From Eubacterium sp. (GTDB taxonomy: Bacteria; Bacillota; Clostridia; Lachnospirales; Lachnospiraceae), in contig JAILOU010000026.1 in the NCBI GenBank assembly GCA_024690665.1, positions 1 to 43,973 of the forward strand: a DNA stretch of 43,973 bases. Reading direction: 5' to 3'. The position numbers and the translations under genes are program-made. Positions within the stretch are counted from its first letter, which is position 1. Each line of letters starts with the position of its first letter. Below are positions 8,631-15,817 of the stretch, piece by piece. Below the pieces are notes generated by a model. The model had not been told where the DNA came from. It saw only the letters and a program-made list of their open reading frames with translations, and ran no database searches.

Positions 8631-9740
8631 ATGATGAAAGAACGAGTGAAAAATACATTTTTAAAATATACATCCATGGATTGCGAAAGTCTTCAGGAAA
8701 GACAGATTGCAGATGCGCTCATAGGTGAATTGAAAGCTCTTGGATTTGAGGTGCAAGAAGATGACGCAGGTGAGAAGATTGGCGGAAATACCGGCAATCT
8801 ATACGCGTTTAAGAAGGGAACAAAGGAAGGCGAGCCGGTATTACTGGCAGCGCATATGGATACCGTTAAGCCGGGAGTAGGAAAGCATTCGGTATTAAAT
8901 GAGAAAGAGATGTTTTTGTCAAATGGAAAGACGGTACTTGGCGGCGATGATGTCTGTGGAATTACTGCTATCTTAGAAGGAATTCGCACGATTGTAACGA
9001 AAGGAATTCCGCATGTGGACATAGAGGTTATCTTCTTTGTGGCAGAAGAGATGCACTGTAAGGGCTCTTCGGAGTTCAATTTTTCTAAGATAAAAGCGAG
9101 ATATGGATATGTTCTAGATCTGGAGGGCGCGCCGGGGCTTGCAGCTGTGCAGGCGCCGACTTCAACCGGATTTTGGGTGACGGTGCAGGGAAAGGCAGCG
9201 CATGCCGGATTTTGTCCGGAGAAGGGAATACATGCCATTGCCATTGCGGCAGAAGCCATTACGAAAGTGTCGCAAGGGCGCATCGATGAAGAGACCACCA
9301 GAAACATCGGACAGATTGAAGGCGGCATGGCGACAAATATTGTGCCGGAAAGCTGCAGGTGTATCGGCGAGATTCGAAGTCTTGCGTATGAGAAAGTTCA
9401 AAAGGGCTTAGAGGAGATTCGGCAGGTATTTACCGAAACAGCACTAAAATATGGTGCAAAAATTGAGATGAAAACTCATGAGAATTACCGCGGATACAAA
9501 ACCGGGCGGGACGAGCCGGTGGTAAAAAGGTTCGAAGCGGCCTGCAGGCATATGAATCTTGAGCCAAAGATCGTGACGACATTTGGCGGAAGTGATTTAA
9601 ATAAACTCTCGCAGCACGGCGTGACAGGAGTGGTACTATCCTGCGGAATGCAGAATGTACATTCAATTAAAGAATATGCATATCTAGAAGATGTGGTTAA
9701 CACAACAAAACTCGTGACACAACTAATCAGGGAATATTGA
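8631..9740 (+). CDS. M20-family metallopeptidase, PepT-like
   Basis: The 369-aa zinc aminopeptidase-like protein matches the PepT-like M20 group (tripeptidase-related). Metal ligands and catalytic residues visible are H75 and D77 in AAHMDTV, D106/D107 in GGDDVCG, E139/E140 in VAEEMHC and D163 in VLDLEGAPG, with a late His in NVHSIKEYAY. The lid (dimerisation) domain lies between about 175 and 285. Two adjacent ATGs (8631, 8634) are possible; the ribosome site CAGGTGAC is close to the first. Likely cytoplasmic peptide breakdown; exact specificity unknown. Confidence 0.88.
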   Translation: MMKERVKNTFLKYTSMDCESLQERQIADALIGELKALGFEVQEDDAGEKIGGNTGNLYAFKKGTKEGEPVLLAAHMDTVKPGVGKHSVLNEKEMFLSNGKTVLGGDDVCGITAILEGIRTIVTKGIPHVDIEVIFFVAEEMHCKGSSEFNFSKIKARYGYVLDLEGAPGLAAVQAPTSTGFWVTVQGKAAHAGFCPEKGIHAIAIAAEAITKVSQGRIDEETTRNIGQIEGGMATNIVPESCRCIGEIRSLAYEKVQKGLEEIRQVFTETALKYGAKIEMKTHENYRGYKTGRDEPVVKRFEAACRHMNLEPKIVTTFGGSDLNKLSQHGVTGVVLSCGMQNVHSIKEYAYLEDVVNTTKLVTQLIREY

Positions 9741-9748
9741 AAAGATAC

Positions 9749-9793
9749 ATGGAATACTTTATTTTGGTGATGGAATAAGGTATTCCATTTTGT
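9749..9793 (+). terminator. Terminator after the PepT-like gene
   Basis: A 15-bp stem runs from ATGGAATACTTTATT (9749-9763) to its partner at 9774-9788 with a 10-base loop; a short T-run follows. It separates the peptidase from the hydrogenase. Confidence 0.7.
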
Positions 9794-9795
9794 AT

Positions 9796-9826
9796 ATTGT
9801 ATACAATGATGTTTATGCTTTATAAT
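9796..9826 (+). promoter_or_regulatory. Hydrogenase promoter with a palindromic operator over the -35
   Basis: TTGTAT (9797-9802), an 18-base spacer and TATAAT (9821-9826). The -35 lies inside the perfect 12-base palindrome ATTGTATACAAT (9796-9807). Such TTGTATACAA-type palindromes are typical of GntR-family (FCD-type) repressor sites, so the hydrogenase may be repressed under some conditions. Regulator identity is inferred. Confidence 0.55.
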
Positions 9827-9878
9827 GAGACTGATAAAAAAATAACGAAATCAGTTTTAAGGCAAAGGGTGTTGCAAT

Positions 9879-11387
9879 ATGAGAGGATTACATACACAGG
9901 TTTCAGAACTTAGAAAGAATGTCTTTGTGGAAGTGGCAAGGATTGCATTTGAAGAAGAACCGGAGGATATGAAGGAAGCCATTGAAGAACTTCCGTATAA
10001 ATTATCTTCCGGGGAACTGCCGGTATTTCGGGAAAATATCTACCGTGAGCGTGCGATTTCGGCAGAGCGTGCTAGATTGGCGATGGGACTGTCGATGCGA
10101 CCGCAAAATAAGCCGGTTCATACCTCAAGCGGAATGGATGAAAGTACGATTGATGAAGTGTACTATGAACCGCCTCTTATGCAGGTGATTCCGTCCGCCT
10201 GCAATGAGTGTGAGGATAATGTATATGAGGTGAGCAATTTATGCCGTGACTGTATTGCGCACCAGTGTATGGAAGTGTGTCCTAAAGACGCGATCTCACA
10301 TGTTAACGGACATGCTTTTATCGATCAGGATAAATGCATTAAATGTGGTAAATGTAAAAGCGTCTGCCCGTATGATGCCATCGGAAAGAAGACGCGCCCA
10401 TGTGCCCTTAGCTGCGGAGTAAAAGCGATTGAAACGGATGAATATGGAAGAGCCAGAATTAATCAGGATAAGTGCTTATCTTGTGGAATGTGTATGGTGA
10501 ATTGTCCTTTTGGAGCAATTGCAGATAAGTCGCAGTTCTTCCAGATGATTTTAAGCCTTCGAAAGGGACAGGAAGTTGTGGCGGAGATAGCACCGGCTTA
10601 TGTTGGACAGTTTGGCGCAAAGGCAACGCCGAGTAAGATGCACACGGCACTAAAAAAGCTTGGATTTTCACAGGTTTATGAAGTTGCACTTGGGGCAGAT
10701 ATCGGGGCGCTTGCGGAAGCGAAGACCTATGCGACCAAGGTGGCGACCGGGGAACTACCATTTTTATTAACATCTTGTTGTCCGTCCTGGGCGATGCTTG
10801 CGAAGACACAATTTCCGGAAATTATCGACAGTATCTCAACGGATCTTACGCCGATGGTGGCAACGGCAAGAAGTATCAAAAAAGAACATCCAAATGCCAG
10901 AGTGGTATTTATCGGACCATGTGCATCCAAGAAATTGGAGGCGATGCGCCACAGCGTAAGAAGTGACGTGGATTTTGTCATTACATTTGAAGAACTTGAT
11001 GCGATGTTTACCGCAAAGGGGATTCATCCGGAAGAGATTGAAGAGACTTCATCGTTCCATGATGCGACGGCTGTAGGACGAGGCTATGGCGTGGCAGGCG
11101 GTGTGGCAGATGCTATTTCCAAGTGTATCGAAACCTATTATCCGGGTGTGGAGACGCACATTGAACATGCAGAAGGACTTGATGAGTGCAAGAAGATGTT
11201 GATGCTTGCCAAGGCCGGTAAGAAAAATGGATGTTTGATTGAAGGGATGGGATGTCCGGGCGGATGTGTTGCCGGTGCCGGTACCCTGATTCCGGTAGCG
11301 CAGGCGAAGAAGAATGTACAAAAGATGGTGCAGGATTCCACAACGCGGCTGCCGAAAAAAGAACTTGACAAAATCGAATTGAAATAA
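9879..11387 (+). CDS. [FeFe] hydrogenase, group B-type, monomeric
   Basis: This 502-aa protein makes or consumes H2 with an H-cluster. Ferredoxin-like Cys clusters fill residues about 108-212 (including CIKCGKCKSVC and CLSCGMCMVNC). The H-cluster motifs are L1 TSCCPSW (298-304), L2 GPCASKK (346-352) and L3 EGMGCPGGC (455-463), making C300, C348, C459 and C463 the likely ligands. GPC in L2 instead of MPC is typical of group B enzymes rather than group A. The N-terminal 100 residues carry no cluster motif. No HydE/F/G maturases or NADH-linked subunits are nearby, so it acts alone or with soluble ferredoxin. Confidence 0.9.
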   Translation: MRGLHTQVSELRKNVFVEVARIAFEEEPEDMKEAIEELPYKLSSGELPVFRENIYRERAISAERARLAMGLSMRPQNKPVHTSSGMDESTIDEVYYEPPLMQVIPSACNECEDNVYEVSNLCRDCIAHQCMEVCPKDAISHVNGHAFIDQDKCIKCGKCKSVCPYDAIGKKTRPCALSCGVKAIETDEYGRARINQDKCLSCGMCMVNCPFGAIADKSQFFQMILSLRKGQEVVAEIAPAYVGQFGAKATPSKMHTALKKLGFSQVYEVALGADIGALAEAKTYATKVATGELPFLLTSCCPSWAMLAKTQFPEIIDSISTDLTPMVATARSIKKEHPNARVVFIGPCASKKLEAMRHSVRSDVDFVITFEELDAMFTAKGIHPEEIEETSSFHDATAVGRGYGVAGGVADAISKCIETYYPGVETHIEHAEGLDECKKMLMLAKAGKKNGCLIEGMGCPGGCVAGAGTLIPVAQAKKNVQKMVQDSTTRLPKKELDKIELK

Positions 11388-11397
11388 GATTGGTTAC

Positions 11398-11427
11398 TTG
11401 GTACTATCCGCAATTTTATGCTACAAT
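11398..11427 (+). promoter_or_regulatory. Promoter of the small Cys-rich protein / PPTase pair
   Basis: TTGGTA (11398-11403), an 18-base spacer and TACAAT (11422-11427) just downstream of the hydrogenase stop. The -10 sits in an ATGCTACAATG context seen at other promoters here. Confidence 0.55.
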
Positions 11428-11454
11428 GAGTGCGACAGAAAGAAGGGGATATTC

Positions 11455-11640
11455 ATGGGAATGAAGATCATAGGAATTATCATTGTGGCGGCAATACTGG
11501 TTGTTTGTTTTGCAGTCATGAGTAAATTTTCACAGGAAAATGAAAACTGTGAAGAACAAGGGTGCGATGGCAACTGCGCAAGTTGTGCAAAAGCAATGAG
11601 CGAACGATACGAAAAACGTAAAAAGGAGGACCATGAATAG
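11455..11640 (+). CDS. Small Cys-rich single-pass membrane protein (FeoB-associated type)
   Basis: The 61-aa protein begins with one TM helix (residues about 4-22). A Cys-rich segment follows with C35, C39, C44 and C47 (pattern C-x3-GC-x2-NC-x2-C), then a charged tail. It resembles the FeoB-associated Cys-rich membrane proteins, which usually sit beside ferrous-iron transporters; no feoB is here. ATG 11455 is chosen for the AGAAGGGG just upstream; an upstream in-frame GTG is unsupported. Its end overlaps the PPTase start by 8 bases. A metal-binding role is inferred. Confidence 0.75.
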   Translation: MGMKIIGIIIVAAILVVCFAVMSKFSQENENCEEQGCDGNCASCAKAMSERYEKRKKEDHE

Positions 11641-12295
11641 GTCAAAAAAGCCATGCGTTTTAATTGCAAAGACGCCGGATATGACACCGGGGGCAATTAT
11701 AGCCTGGGGACGTAACACAAAAAAACGTGTGGAATATGCGGATCGTTATAAAAATGAAGCAGATAAGGTCAATGCATTATTTGCTCAGATTGTTTTGGGT
11801 GAATGCTTAGAACAATTTTTAAATCATCGGGTAACTGCGGAAGAAGTGGAGATTGCCAAGACGAAGACCGGGCAGCCTTACCTCGAAGCATTTCCGGAAC
11901 TTTATGTGTCGATTTCTCATACGGAAGGCATGATTGGCGTTGCACTTGCTGAAGAGCCGATTGGAATTGATGTGCAGCGGATACGCGGTGTGAGAGAATC
12001 GCTATTAAGACGAACGCTTTCAGAAAGAGAAGAGTGTATGGTTCGGCATAGAGATGACTGGGACAAGCCATTTTCCATGCTATGGGCGATGAAAGAGGCC
12101 ATTGTGAAGATGCGCGGAACCGGTTTTGTAGAGTTTCCAAACAATATTGATTTGTCCGGGATTATTGTGCCGACAGAGGATGGGTTTCTTGCGCAGGAAG
12201 ATGCCGTTTATGAAGGACATGGCATCTATACCTATTGGGAAGACGATGTGGCGGTATGCATCTATGGACCGAACAACGGATTTGAATTTTTTTAA
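11633..12295 (+). CDS. 4'-phosphopantetheinyl transferase (Sfp type)
   Basis: The 220-aa enzyme transfers phosphopantetheine from CoA to carrier-protein serines (ACP or PCP). It shows the family marks SISHTEGMIGVAL, GIDVQRI (Mg-binding Asp) and WAMKEAIVKMRGTGF (the WxxKEAxxK motif). At this length it is Sfp-like rather than the short AcpS. AAAAGGAGG precedes ATG 11633. No biosynthetic gene cluster is in the window, so the target may be fatty-acid ACP. Its stop lies in the repeat at 12295. Confidence 0.87.
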   Translation: MNRSKKPCVLIAKTPDMTPGAIIAWGRNTKKRVEYADRYKNEADKVNALFAQIVLGECLEQFLNHRVTAEEVEIAKTKTGQPYLEAFPELYVSISHTEGMIGVALAEEPIGIDVQRIRGVRESLLRRTLSEREECMVRHRDDWDKPFSMLWAMKEAIVKMRGTGFVEFPNNIDLSGIIVPTEDGFLAQEDAVYEGHGIYTYWEDDVAVCIYGPNNGFEFF

Positions 12296-12357
12296 CTCAG
12301 TCGGGGTACAAGCTCCGATTGCGTTAAACGCTCCGCGAGGATGCACACGGATTCGGA
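12295..12357 (-). repeat. Inverted copy of the 208-270 repeat
   Basis: Read on the - strand these 63 bases match 208-270 with 2 mismatches (61/63). Both copies carry the CCGACTGAGT arm. The copies are in opposite orientation and enclose about 12 kb. Confidence 0.85.
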
Positions 12358-12365
12358 TACGTACA

Positions 12366-12400
12366 GACAGGAAAAGGAAGATTTTCCTGTCTTGTTTTTT
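12366..12400 (+). terminator. Intrinsic terminator after the PPTase gene
   Basis: GACAGGAAAA (12366-12375), a 6-base loop, TTTTCCTGTC (12382-12391), then TTGTTTTTT. Confidence 0.85.
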
Positions 12401-12449
12401 GTGCAAAATGTATGCTTTTGGGGCCGGAAAAAGTAAAAATAAACGAAGC

Positions 12450-12464
12450 GTATAGCGGCTATAC
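12450..12464. promoter_or_regulatory. 15-base palindrome
   Basis: GTATAGC-G-GCTATAC is a perfect inverted repeat about 65 bases upstream of the -10 of the following small gene. It may be an operator; function unknown. Confidence 0.35.
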
Positions 12465-12496
12465 TTGGGCAAATGTACGAAATACATAATAATACC

Positions 12497-12534
12497 TGAT
12501 AAAACATGATAAAACAGATACAAGATGATATAAT
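12497..12534 (+). promoter_or_regulatory. Extended -10 promoter with a tandem 10-base repeat at -35
   Basis: TGATATAAT at 12526-12534 is an extended -10. In the -35 zone two head-to-tail copies of TGATAAAACA (12497-12506, 12507-12516) replace a consensus -35, spaced one helical turn apart as expected for a bound regulator. Confidence 0.5.
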
Positions 12535-12569
12535 TGATAAGGAAATAAGTTGAAAAGTAGGAGGGTATT

Positions 12570-12860
12570 ATGAAAGCATACTACATTATGACTAAAGACG
12601 GTAAAGAAAGCATTACCGGAAGCAAGTTCTACCGGGCCGTTAAGCGGGGCGTTCGGATGTATCGGTACGATGAGCTCGCGCAGCGACTGGCGCCGGCAGG
12701 ACAAAGCTCTAGGGCGTGTTACGACTTTATTGGACGCGGAGATGAGAAGGAGTATACATTTCCGGACGGGGAAGTGACAGTAGGCATCAGTGTGATTTAC
12801 CGCTGGAGTACGAATCCATTTACCTGTATCATCAAGAAAAAAGATTTGGTCGAAATCTGA
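12570..12860 (+). CDS. Hypothetical 96-aa protein
   Basis: I do not recognise a family. The protein is soluble and basic with no TM helix, and has three Cys (a mid-protein ACYDF, then FTC near the end). Evidence for a real gene is TAGGAGGG six bases before ATG, an extended -10 promoter and a strong terminator after the stop. It is a single-gene unit. The N-terminus (KAYYIMTKDGKESITGSKF) looks like a short beta-hairpin, but no function can be given. Confidence 0.7.
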   Translation: MKAYYIMTKDGKESITGSKFYRAVKRGVRMYRYDELAQRLAPAGQSSRACYDFIGRGDEKEYTFPDGEVTVGISVIYRWSTNPFTCIIKKKDLVEI

Positions 12861-12886
12861 TATGAAAGAACATACCACGAAGCAAA

Positions 12887-12924
12887 ACGGCCCGGTTGCA
12901 GGAGCGCAATCGGGCTGTTTTTAT
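12887..12924 (+). terminator. Intrinsic terminator after the 96-aa gene
   Basis: A 13-bp stem from ACGGCCCGGTTGC (12887-12899) to its partner at 12906-12918, a 6-base loop AGGAGC, then TTTTTATT. Confidence 0.88.
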
Positions 12925-12931
12925 TATTGTG

Positions 12932-12968
12932 TACACAAAAGGCTCCGCATAGCGAAGCCTTTCGTGTA
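12932..12968. repeat. Isolated hairpin in the 343-base gap before the thioesterase gene
   Basis: TACACAAAAGGCT (12932-12944) pairs with its partner (12956-12968) with one mismatch and an 11-base loop. No T-run follows on either strand, so it is not an obvious terminator. The rest of 12861-13203 holds a terminator, AT-rich sequence and a promoter; no gene is seen. Confidence 0.5.
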
Positions 12969-13034
12969 ATATGATATGAAAAGTTTGGTAACGAGAATGT
13001 CAAATTTAATAAATTGCGTATGCAATTCGTTTTC

Positions 13035-13063
13035 TTGACTAAAGTATATCATAAGTATATAGC
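13035..13063 (+). promoter_or_regulatory. Candidate promoter of the thioesterase/EcsC pair
   Basis: TTGACT (13035-13040), a 17-base spacer and TATAGC (13058-13063). A second possibility nearer the gene is the extended -10 TGCTAAAAT at 13161-13169. Either could serve. Confidence 0.45.
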
Positions 13064-13203
13064 GAATTCTAGAAGAAATTTATTTCTTAATAAAGTCTTA
13101 GGAAATTGACGAATATAGAAGTTCAAAGAGGCTGTTTTTGTTTCTTTTTTCGTGCAATAGTGCTAAAATCATTTTAAATAAAAGCAAACAGGAGGCGATA
13201 GTT

Positions 13204-13665
13204 ATGGGGAAAAATGAAATTAAAGAATGGGAGCCGTTAGAGCCTCTCAAATTTCGCCCGTATGAACATCACGCACAGTATTATGAGACTGATCAGATGG
13301 GAATCATCCATCATTCTAATTATGTGAAATGGATGGAAGAAGCCAGAATGGATCTTCTCGATCAGATGGGAATGAATTATTCGCAGATGGAAGAGATGGA
13401 GATTATCTGCCCGGTACTTTCGATTTCCGTAAAGTATAACAGCATGGTACATTTTGATGATGTTGTGGTAATCGTAACAAAAGTGAACCATTATAACGGT
13501 ATTAAGATGGATTTTGAATATGAAATGTATGATAAGAAAACAGGAGAATTAAGAACAAAGGCGACGAGCAGTCATTGTTTCTTAAATAAATCCGGAAAGC
13601 CAATTTCCATGAAACGTTGTTATCCGGAACTTGATACCAAGTTCTTTGAGATGTGGGATGAATAA
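13204..13665 (+). CDS. Acyl-CoA thioesterase, 4HBT hot-dog fold (YbgC/FadM-like)
   Basis: The 153-aa protein has the YbgC-type active-site stretch YETDQMGIIHHSNY (residues about 26-39) with the catalytic Asp, followed by the long helix KWMEEARMDLLDQMG. It probably hydrolyses acyl-CoA or acyl-ACP thioesters. ATG 13204 is selected for the AGGAGG 8-12 bases upstream; an ORF extension to 13138 has no ribosome site. It is 16 bases from the EcsC-like gene. Substrate chain length unknown. Confidence 0.85.
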   Translation: MGKNEIKEWEPLEPLKFRPYEHHAQYYETDQMGIIHHSNYVKWMEEARMDLLDQMGMNYSQMEEMEIICPVLSISVKYNSMVHFDDVVVIVTKVNHYNGIKMDFEYEMYDKKTGELRTKATSSHCFLNKSGKPISMKRCYPELDTKFFEMWDE

Positions 13666-13681
13666 GCAAAAGAGGTAAACT

Positions 13682-14374
13682 ATGGCAAAGACGTTAGATA
13701 GTAGTACGCTGATGAAGGCGCTGGATACCATTTATGACAAATGTCTGGTGGGGGTTCCTATGGTCAGTAAATCTGTGGATGAGGTTGCATTTGAATATAA
13801 AAAGCGTTATGGCACAGAAGAAAGAGCAGTGAATGCATATGTGTATAATCAGATAGCCAAATGCGGAGCGTCCGGATTCCTCACGGGATTTGGAGGTTTG
13901 CTTACACTGCCGGTTACAATTCCGGCGAATCTTGCAACCGTTTTATACATGCAGCTTCGCATGGTGGCGGTGATCGCCAAAATCGGTGGATTTGATCCGT
14001 CAGCAAAAGAAGTGCAGACACTTTCTTACGCCTGTCTGACGGAAAGTGCATTTGCGGATATGGTAAAGCAGGCCGGAATCAGAGTCGGAGAAAAGACGGT
14101 ATATACCATGCTTGGAAAAGCGTCGACCAGAGTGGTTTCCTCGCTCAATGAAAAGATTGGCGTGCGTCTTGCAGCGAAGTTTTCGGAGCAGGGATTTGTG
14201 AATCTGACCAAGGTGGTGCCGGTTTTAGGAGGCGTTGTCGGAGGTGCATTTGACGCTGTTTCAACGCGAAAGATTGCGTTGAATGCGATGGAACTTTTTA
14301 TTGGGAAGGAAGGTATTCATGGCCCAGAGATGGTTGATGGAACAGCCGATGAGGTTCCGATAGAAGATAAATAA
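13682..14374 (+). CDS. EcsC-family protein
   Basis: The 230-aa protein matches the EcsC family (named from the B. subtilis ecs operon, function poorly defined). Gly-rich hydrophobic stretches near residues 60-95 (SGFLTGFGGLLTLPVTIPAN) and 175-195 (PVLGGVVGGAFDAVSTRKI) are characteristic and may associate with membranes. It follows the thioesterase gene in a two-gene unit ended by a terminator. Molecular role unknown. Confidence 0.78.
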   Translation: MAKTLDSSTLMKALDTIYDKCLVGVPMVSKSVDEVAFEYKKRYGTEERAVNAYVYNQIAKCGASGFLTGFGGLLTLPVTIPANLATVLYMQLRMVAVIAKIGGFDPSAKEVQTLSYACLTESAFADMVKQAGIRVGEKTVYTMLGKASTRVVSSLNEKIGVRLAAKFSEQGFVNLTKVVPVLGGVVGGAFDAVSTRKIALNAMELFIGKEGIHGPEMVDGTADEVPIEDK

Positions 14375-14379
14375 AAAAA

Positions 14380-14420
14380 GAATCTGTGAAAATTATCATA
14401 AGTTTTCACAGATCTTTTTA
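14380..14420. terminator. Bidirectional terminator between the EcsC-like gene and fabH
   Basis: ATCTGTGAAAA (14382-14392) and TTTTCACAGAT (14403-14413) flank a 10-base loop, with an A-run on the left and a T-run on the right. It serves both converging genes. Confidence 0.85.
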
Positions 14421-14423
14421 TTT

Positions 14424-15395
14424 TTAGAAACGAATCAGTGCGCCGCCCCAGGTTAGTCCGGCTCCAAAACCGGCTAAGATGACGAGGTCGCCTTTTTTGA
14501 TACCGCCACTTCGAACGGTTTCATCAAGCAGAATTGGAACGGAAGCAGCAGAAGTGTTGCCGCATTCTTCCATGTTGAGTGGAAACTTCTCCATTGGAAT
14601 CGACAATCTCTTGGAAATAGACTGAATGATTCGAAGATTCGCCTGGTGCAGAACATAGACATCCGGGTCTTGCGTGGTGTAGCCACCCTTGTCAAGAAGT
14701 TCGCGGATGCAGGCAGGCACGGTTTTGATTGCGAATTTAAATACGGCAGGACCATCCATTGTGATATATCCCGGGTCTAAAGTGGTTGTTACATATGGAT
14801 TATTGTTTGAACGACTCTTACAATAAAGCGCCGGACCTCTGGTTCCGTCTGAGCCTTGCACAAAGGATAAGATGCCTTCGTCTTCAGTATCAGTTGCTGT
14901 TAAAACGGCTGCACCGGCACCGTCGGCAAACAATACGCAGGTACTGCGATCAGTCCAGTCTGTAATTTTGGAAAGCGTTTCCACGCCAATAATCAAAGCA
15001 TTTTGATACATGCCTGATTTGATATAAGCATTAGCAGTGTTCATGGCAAATAAAAAGCCGGAGCAGGCAGCGTTAACATCAAAGGCAACCGCATTTTTTG
15101 CACCGATTTCACTTTGTACGCTACATGCAGTACTTGGAAGAAGATGATCTGCGGAAATGGTTCCGACAATTACAAGATCTAATTCTTCGGCGGTAATGTT
15201 CGCAGCTTCAAGAGCTTTTTGAGCGGCTTTTGAAGCCATGGAAACTGTGGTGTCATCAGTTGCAATATGACGTTTACCGATTCCGGTTCTTTCTCGAATC
15301 CATGCATCGTTTGTGTCAACGAGCTTGGAGATTGCTTCATTTGTCATTACGGTTGGCGGAAGATAGCTTCCCGTACCAATAATCTTTGTATTCAT
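14424..15395 (-). CDS. fabH: Beta-ketoacyl-ACP synthase III
   Basis: The 323-aa condensing enzyme starts fatty-acid elongation by joining acetyl-CoA (or another acyl-CoA) to malonyl-ACP. The catalytic triad is visible: C111 in AACSGF, His in VLHQANLRI and Asn in CGNTSAAS. The N-terminus KIIGTGSYLPP is typical. It stands alone here with no fab cluster beside it, and is divergent from the pilus operon. Its promoter overlaps TTTGACA-type palindromes, suggesting control by a FabT-like regulator. Confidence 0.95.
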   Translation of the reverse strand: MNTKIIGTGSYLPPTVMTNEAISKLVDTNDAWIRERTGIGKRHIATDDTTVSMASKAAQKALEAANITAEELDLVIVGTISADHLLPSTACSVQSEIGAKNAVAFDVNAACSGFLFAMNTANAYIKSGMYQNALIIGVETLSKITDWTDRSTCVLFADGAGAAVLTATDTEDEGILSFVQGSDGTRGPALYCKSRSNNNPYVTTTLDPGYITMDGPAVFKFAIKTVPACIRELLDKGGYTTQDPDVYVLHQANLRIIQSISKRLSIPMEKFPLNMEECGNTSAASVPILLDETVRSGGIKKGDLVILAGFGAGLTWGGALIRF

Positions 15396-15423
15396 AAATA
15401 TCCACCATAAATTTTGAAAATAG

Positions 15424-15446
15424 TTTGAGTGTCAAAATATTTGACA
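15424..15446. promoter_or_regulatory. Candidate fatty-acid-type operator at the fabH start site
   Basis: TTTGA-GTG-TCAAA (15424-15436) overlaps TGTCAAA-ATA-TTTGACA (15430-15446). The first closely resembles the FabT box (TTTGA-N3-TCAAA) known from streptococci. It covers the expected fabH transcription start, a repressor position. Confidence 0.5.
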
Positions 15447-15451
15447 ATCAG

Positions 15452-15480
15452 AGTATATAAAAAGAGAAAAAATTTGTCAA
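15452..15480 (-). promoter_or_regulatory. fabH promoter
   Basis: On the - strand TTGACA (15480-15475), a 17-base spacer and TATACT (15457-15452). The -35 lies in one arm of a palindrome, ATTTGTCAA/TTGACAAAT (15472-15480, 15486-15494). Confidence 0.72.
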
Positions 15481-15485
15481 GGTCG

Positions 15486-15514
15486 TTGACAAATAAAAAT
15501 CTATACGCTATATT
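15486..15514 (+). promoter_or_regulatory. Promoter of the Tad-like pilus operon
   Basis: TTGACA (15486-15491), a 17-base spacer and TATATT (15509-15514). The -35 is the other arm of the palindrome that also holds the fabH -35, so one bound protein could block both promoters. The leader to the first gene is about 125 bases. Confidence 0.75.
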
Positions 15515-15646
15515 AAAATCCATCTTAAAAATCCGTGCACAATTTCTAAGTGCACATCTTATTATTTCTGCGGAAGATTCATCCGCACATTTTCCAATTA
15601 AGATCCTTTTCTTACCAGAGTTATGTAAAGAAAAGGAGAAGATTAT

Positions 15647-15808
15647 ATGCTTGAAATTTTAAAAGAATGGGGACCTGTTATTATTGCCGCAGCCGCTATT
15701 GTATTTTTGGTTGCAATTGTGAAATCAGATGCGGTACAAGGTGCCGTACAGGATGCCTTTACTACAATCATTGATGGAATGTCACAAAAGACAGAACTGA
15801 TTCCTTAA
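15647..15808 (+). CDS. Small Flp-like/pilin-like membrane protein 1 (53 aa)
   Basis: A short polar head ending in WG (MLEILKEWG) is followed by a hydrophobic helix (about 10-25) and a polar tail. AAAGGAG lies 9-12 bases before ATG. As first gene of the operon, ahead of the TadA-type ATPase, it is a candidate pilin, although it lacks the Glu at +5 expected after a Flp cleavage site. It was too short for usual gene finders. Exact role inferred from context. Confidence 0.7.
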   Translation: MLEILKEWGPVIIAAAAIVFLVAIVKSDAVQGAVQDAFTTIIDGMSQKTELIP

Positions 15809-15817
15809 GAAAGAGAG

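Noticed and set aside
8693-9328. 211-aa antisense ORF within the PepT-like gene
   Set aside because: A mirror of the coding frame in a conserved enzyme gene, with no promoter, ribosome site or recognisable domain. The same applies to antisense ORFs in 2459-2956, 28931-29413 and 34461-34952.
15429-15662. 77-aa ORF starting at GTG in the fabH/pilus intergenic region
   Set aside because: It runs through both divergent promoters and the operator and has no ribosome site. The real small gene is in another frame at 15647-15808.
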